A stretch of 44,847 bases of DNA. It comes from Legionella sp. (GTDB lineage Bacteria; Pseudomonadota; Gammaproteobacteria; Legionellales; Legionellaceae). This document shows positions 41,723 to 44,847 of this stretch, piece by piece; positions within the stretch are counted from its first letter, which is position 1, and each line of letters starts with the position of its first letter. Position numbers and translations under genes: made by a program. The notes under the pieces are model-generated. The model ran no database searches. It saw only the letters and a program-made list of their open reading frames with translations, and had not been told where the DNA came from. Where the stretch lies: assembly GCA_030694525.1 (NCBI GenBank), contig JAUXYG010000202.1, forward strand, positions 1 to 44,847. Reading direction: 5' to 3'.

Positions 41723-43078
41723 ATGAAAAATAAACGATTTGATTTGATAGTTTTAGGAGGCGGCAGTGGCGGTATTGCAAGTGCGGTGCGAGCTGCCAAA
41801 TATGGAGCCAAGGTAGCAGTAGTAGAGCAAAGTTTTTTAGGCGGAACGTGTGTCAATCTGGGTTGTGTACCTAAAAAAATAATGTTTAATGCGTCCATGA
41901 TTGCAGATACAATACATAAATCGAATGATTACGGTTTTGCGCCTTCCGTATCGAAGATTGATTGGGGAAAATTGGTCTATAAAAGAAATGCCTACATTGA
42001 ACGTCTTCGTCAAAGTTATGCAAATCGTTTCGAGCAGTATCATATAAAACGCATCGATGGAACCGGTGCATTTAAAGATGCTCACTCCATAATTGTTAAC
42101 GACAACATTTACGAAAGTGACCATATCATCATTGCCACAGGGGGGGAACCTGCGCTACCGCGTATAGAGGGAATTAATCATGTGATTGATTCGGATGGCT
42201 TTTTTTCATTAACCCGTCAACCGAGAAAGGTAGCCGTTATTGGTAGCGGGTATATAGGGGTTGAATTAGCCGGGGTTTTAAATGGCCTCGGCAGTGAAAC
42301 TCACTTATTAATGAGAGGAGAAAAGCCGTTAAGTCGTTTTGATAGCATGATTAGCGACACTTTGCTTGAAATTATGCAACAACAGGGAATATATATTCAC
42401 CCAAATCATAAAGCTCAGTCAATTAATCTACACAGCGATGGAAGAAAAAGTATATCCTGCCAGAGTGGCTCGGTAATACCCGATTTGGATGTTATTATCT
42501 CAGCTGTAGGCAGAATACCCCGTACCAGTAATTTAAATTTAGCTCAAATAAAAGTTAAAACTGATGCCCAAGGACTGATTTTAGTTGATACATATCAAAA
42601 TACAACAGTGAAGGGTATTTATGCAATTGGAGACGTCACTCTTGCTCCCGCTCTCACTCCTGTCGCCATTGCAGCTGGAAGGCGATTGGCTGATCGCCTG
42701 TTTGGTGGTCAAACCAAGGCTCACTTGAATTACGAAAATATCTGTTCTGTTGTATTTAGCCATCCTCCTGCCGGTTCTGTGGGTTTAAGTGAGCAAGAAG
42801 CTATTGAGCGTTATGGAAAAGAACAGATTAAAATATACCAAACCCGATTTAATCCTATGTATGATGCTTTAAGCGTAGATAAAACCCCCACTGCAATGAA
42901 ACTGGTGACTCTTGGAGTTAAAGAAAAAATTATAGGATTACATGTGATAGGGTACGGCGCTGATGAGATGCTACAGGGGTTTGGTGTCGCTGTTAAAATG
43001 GGAGCCTGTAAGAGAGATTTTGACAATACAGTGGCAATCCATCCTACAAGTGCCGAAGAATTTGTAACTATGGTGTAG
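41723..43078 (+). CDS. gor: Glutathione-disulfide reductase
   Basis: 451 residues, the usual length. FAD is bound at [16 protein letters not shown] (about 11-25); the redox disulfide is Cys43 and Cys48 in [13 protein letters not shown]; the NADPH domain has [13 protein letters not shown] with the downstream arginine in [14 protein letters not shown]; the second FAD motif is YAIGDVT; and the C-terminal catalytic His is in [15 protein letters not shown] sequence ([11 protein letters not shown]). These match glutathione reductase rather than lipoamide or mercuric reductase. It keeps cytosolic glutathione reduced. It lies near the hydroquinone reductase in function, not position. A carbonic anhydrase-like gene starts 3 nt after its stop. 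Confidence 0.95.
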   Translation: MKNKRFDLIVLGGGSGGIASAVRAAKYGAKVAVVEQSFLGGTCVNLGCVPKKIMFNASMIADTIHKSNDYGFAPSVSKIDWGKLVYKRNAYIERLRQSYANRFEQYHIKRIDGTGAFKDAHSIIVNDNIYESDHIIIATGGEPALPRIEGINHVIDSDGFFSLTRQPRKVAVIGSGYIGVELAGVLNGLGSETHLLMRGEKPLSRFDSMISDTLLEIMQQQGIYIHPNHKAQSINLHSDGRKSISCQSGSVIPDLDVIISAVGRIPRTSNLNLAQIKVKTDAQGLILVDTYQNTTVKGIYAIGDVTLAPALTPVAIAAGRRLADRLFGGQTKAHLNYENICSVVFSHPPAGSVGLSEQEAIERYGKEQIKIYQTRFNPMYDALSVDKTPTAMKLVTLGVKEKIIGLHVIGYGADEMLQGFGVAVKMGACKRDFDNTVAIHPTSAEEFVTMV

Positions 43079-43081
43079 AAT

Positions 43082-43624
43082 ATGAATGATCAAATACGTA
43101 TATTTCAAAATAAAAAGCCAATTTTAGGTCAAGGAGTCTTCATTGACCCTACTGCGGTAATTATAGGTGATGTTCAGATAGGTGATGATACTTCTATTTG
43201 GCCTATGGCAGTGGTGCGTGGGGACGTTAACTTTATTAAAATAGGCTCTTCATGCAGTATTCAGGATGGAGCTGTACTTCACGTCACTCATGATGGTCCA
43301 TTTACGGCAGGTGGGAAACCATTGATCTTAGGAACCGGAATTACTATAGGCCATCAAGCAGTTTTGCATGGTTGCACGGTTGATGATTATTGTCTTATCG
43401 GCATGGGAGCTTTGATTCTCGATGGGGTACATATTAAATCTCGAGTCATGGTTGCAGCCGGAAGTGTTGTTAGTCCGGGTAAAATTCTCGAAAGAGAATA
43501 TTTATATTTAGGGAATCCTGCTCGCTGCGTCAGGAAGTTAACTATAAATGAAATTGAGCAATTAGAATATTCGGCAGCCCATTATGTACGTTTAAAAAAT
43601 AAATATTTAAGTCCAACTACTTAA
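43082..43624 (+). CDS. Gamma-carbonic anhydrase family protein (YrdA/PaaY type)
   Basis: 180 residues with a left-handed beta-helix made of hexapeptide repeats (IDPTAVIIGDVQIGDDTSIW, then PMAVVRGDV). The zinc ligands of the gamma class can be seen in VLHVTHDG (His) and TIGHQAVLHGCTV (two His). A C-terminal helix follows. Family members include weak or dormant carbonic anhydrases and proteins of unknown substrate. It is co-transcribed with gor, only 3 nt apart. No signal peptide. Confidence 0.92.
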   Translation: MNDQIRIFQNKKPILGQGVFIDPTAVIIGDVQIGDDTSIWPMAVVRGDVNFIKIGSSCSIQDGAVLHVTHDGPFTAGGKPLILGTGITIGHQAVLHGCTVDDYCLIGMGALILDGVHIKSRVMVAAGSVVSPGKILEREYLYLGNPARCVRKLTINEIEQLEYSAAHYVRLKNKYLSPTT

Positions 43625-43848
43625 TATTTAAGTTATGAACGTTTAAGGAGGATATTTTATAAACTGTAGTTCTCGAAAGTCAAAAATGGCTTGATCTGTA
43701 TACTAAAGACAACTTGAGTTTACATATCCTGTTTCCACACAACACATTCTGGATATTGGTGAAGAAAAACCTCTCTGTATAATTAATATAAGAAGCATTG
43801 ATGGATATGGAAATAATATTATTCAACGTGAAATTTATTTCTATAATA

Positions 43849-44028
43849 TCATTTTGGTTTTAATGTCCAATCTATGCCATCATCATTTTTTGTTTCTTTA
43901 GGATTGGGATTTGTAACCGGTCTTCGACGAGCTTGATTAGAGTCACTACCCCCAGAAACAGTTTTTAATTCCTCTTCATGAACTTCTTTTTCCTTAGCTT
44001 TTTTCGAATCAGGTGTTTTTTTAGTCAT
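43849..44028 (-). CDS. 59-residue peptide with a double-glycine-like motif
   Basis: A short gene on the minus strand, starting at the ATG at 44028 after GGAG 8 nt upstream. It reads MTKKTPDSKKAKEKEVHEEE, then LKTVSGGSDSNQARRRPVTN, and ends KNDDGIDWTLKPK. It is very hydrophilic, with no membrane part. The segment EEELKTVSGG resembles the end of double-glycine leader peptides that are cut by ABC-type peptidases, with 20 to 30 leader residues before it. The rest lacks the usual bacteriocin composition. It could instead be a small regulatory protein. The upstream 43625-43848 holds nothing I can name. Confidence 0.55.
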   Translation of the reverse strand: MTKKTPDSKKAKEKEVHEEELKTVSGGSDSNQARRRPVTNPNPKETKNDDGIDWTLKPK

Positions 44029-44170
44029 TGCTTTCTCCAGACATTAATTTAGTTCGTTTATTTTGTTAATAGATAAATTATAGCGCAAGATTCCATCTTA
44101 GCGGGCTGATTTTTGAAACGTTAATTAAGTTTGAGGAGGAGGCATTCCGTAGTACTTATAATAATAGGGA

Positions 44171-44305
44171 GGCTTACTAATAACGAAAATGTGATGAATG
44201 TTCAGAAGTTAATCCCGTAATACGACTTCGTCTATTACGAGCTACACTGGTTGGAAAATTTGCTAATTCGTAGCCCGTATTAGCGATAGCGTAAGACAGG
44301 AAAGG
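44171..44305. repeat. REP doublet, copy 1
   Basis: About 135 bp with two related palindromes facing each other: CCCGTAATACGACTTCGTC (from 44214) with TATTACGA, and TAGCCCGTATTAGCGATAGC with GTAAGACAGG (44271-44300). A 30-bp AT-rich spacer with TTGGTTGGAAAATTTG-like sequence separates them. The same unit recurs 222 bp to the right. Related to the palindrome at 5300-5338. Confidence 0.8.
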
Positions 44306-44370
44306 TAACTCGCGCTATATGTTCAATCTTCAAACTAACAAGCTTTAAATGTAGTTCAAAGCGTTTCCTA

Positions 44371-44393
44371 CCATATTACGTTTCACAATATGG
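44371..44393. repeat. Short hairpin between the REP doublets
   Basis: CCATATT (44371-44377) pairs with AATATGG (44387-44393) around a 9-nt loop. No T-run follows. Confidence 0.5.
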
Positions 44394-44529
44394 GCTTGCT
44401 AATAAACGAAAGGTAATTAATGTTCAAAGGCTAATCCCGTAATACGACTTCGTCTATTACGGGCTACAATTGGTTGGAAAATTTGTTAATTTGTAGCCTG
44501 TATTAGCGATAGCGTAATACAGGAAAGGC
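44392..44529. repeat. REP doublet, copy 2
   Basis: Direct repeat of 44171-44305 with few changes. The first palindrome (CCCGTAATACGACTTCGTC and TATTACGGG, 44436-44463) and the second (CCTGTATTAGCGATAGC and GTAATACAGG, 44498-44523) are both better preserved than in copy 1. GGCTACAA and TTTGTAGCC close the inner side, so the whole unit can fold back as one long cruciform. Confidence 0.8.
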
Positions 44530-44569
44530 GACGCTCGTTTTATAAAATATACAAACAATAAATTGATTA

Positions 44570-44660
44570 AGATATTTGAGTAGGATTTAAGATTAAAATT
44601 CTTACACTTAGATTTAGACTAAGATTTAGACTTATTTAGATTTGGATTTAAGATTAATTG
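44570..44660. repeat. Low-complexity AT-rich tract with AGATTTA/AAGATT repeats
   Basis: The tract is built from repeated short units AAGATTAA, TAGATTTAGA and TAAGATTTAGA, just beyond the rrn terminator. No coding potential; it may be slippage-derived. Confidence 0.55.
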
Positions 44661-44673
44661 ATAATTAAAAGGC

Positions 44674-44700
44674 AAAAAAAAAAGCGGCTATTAAGCCGCT
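44674..44700 (-). terminator. Intrinsic terminator of the rrn operon
   Basis: On the minus strand AGCGGCT-TAAT-AGCCGCT forms a 7-bp GC-rich stem followed by a run of nine or ten T residues (44683 down to 44674). It lies 14 nt past the 5S rRNA end. This is a textbook Rho-independent terminator. Confidence 0.9.
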
Positions 44701-44714
44701 TTCTAGAATAAAAC

Positions 44715-44829
44715 CCTGGCGATGACCTACTTTCACATGAGGAAACCTCACACTATCATTGGCGCATGTTCGTTTCACTTCTGAGTTCGAGAAGGGATCA
44801 GGTGGTTCCAAACCGCTATGGTCGCCAGG
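44715..44829 (-). rRNA. rrf: 5S ribosomal RNA
   Basis: The minus strand begins CCTGGCGACCATAGCGGTTT and ends AAGTAGGTCATCGCCAGG; the two ends pair as helix I. Internal landmarks are CCACCTGATCCCTTCTCGAA and CTCAGAAGTGAAACG, which are typical of gammaproteobacterial 5S. The 115-nt length is normal. The 23S gene should lie just beyond the right edge of the window, with transcription running right to left. Confidence 0.96.
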
Positions 44830-44847
44830 AAAACTGGTTGCCTTTTT

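Noticed and set aside
44171..44529. Tandem repeats considered as a CRISPR array
   Set aside because: Units are about 135 bp with two internal palindromes, in just two copies; not repeat-spacer structure.

Overview
The window reads as a chromosomal segment of a Legionella species, probably not L. pneumophila itself. The DNA is AT-rich. Housekeeping genes are of gammaproteobacterial type (rpoD, comM, ubiK, algH-ruvX-pyrB, gor, 5S rRNA). Between them lie several genes of the kind found in Legionella as candidate Dot/Icm effectors: a Ser/Thr-kinase-like protein, a DxD glycosyltransferase, and large proteins with a membrane hairpin and coiled coils. The genus call is inference from protein character and gene mix; no search was run.

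Left part (1-9.5 kb): the 3' end of rpoD, a glutathionyl-hydroquinone reductase, then a CAU tRNA. Directly after the tRNA comes about 5.7 kb of accessory DNA. It holds a DUF6680-like gene, a multiply broken minus-strand gene, a two-gene membrane/beta-flower cassette bracketed by inverted repeats, a frameshifted REP-associated (RAYT) transposase carrying a foldback insertion, a Fic protein with its own repeat-rich upstream region, two orphan palindromes and a HigA antitoxin remnant. This block looks like a decayed island in a tRNA site. After it comes a kinase-like gene whose 5' end is in another frame.

Middle part (9.5-30.2 kb): a 1918-residue fusion of protein kinase, AAA ATPase, TPR-like, GAF, GGDEF and EAL-type domains. 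It is followed by a VIT1/CCC1-type metal transporter with an exported cupin, a GT44-like glycosyltransferase, a HipB regulator with a truncated HipA/HipS-like gene, 5-formyl-THF cyclo-ligase, an outer-membrane barrel, a secreted GH18 chitinase, PII, UbiK, ComM, a nested inverted-repeat element, pyrB-ruvX-algH, an orphan secretin-type protein, and a DUF47-Pit phosphate uptake pair.

Right part (30.2-44.8 kb): the most unusual locus is a tandemly duplicated two-gene module (30311-36340). Each copy is a large protein with a glycine-rich membrane hairpin followed by a small coiled-coil protein. Both copies have the same promoter layout: a PmrA-like CTTAAT box exactly 16 nt before a TATAxT -10. Then come a small conserved protein, adenosine deaminase, another outer-membrane barrel, an HlyD-type adaptor/ABC-2 exporter operon, glutathione reductase with a gamma-carbonic anhydrase, a 59-residue peptide with a double-glycine-like motif, two tandem REP doublets, and the terminator and 5S rRNA of an rrn operon on the minus strand.

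Repeats tie the ends together: the palindrome beside the dead RAYT gene at 5.3 kb is recognisably the same family as the four arms at 44.2-44.5 kb.
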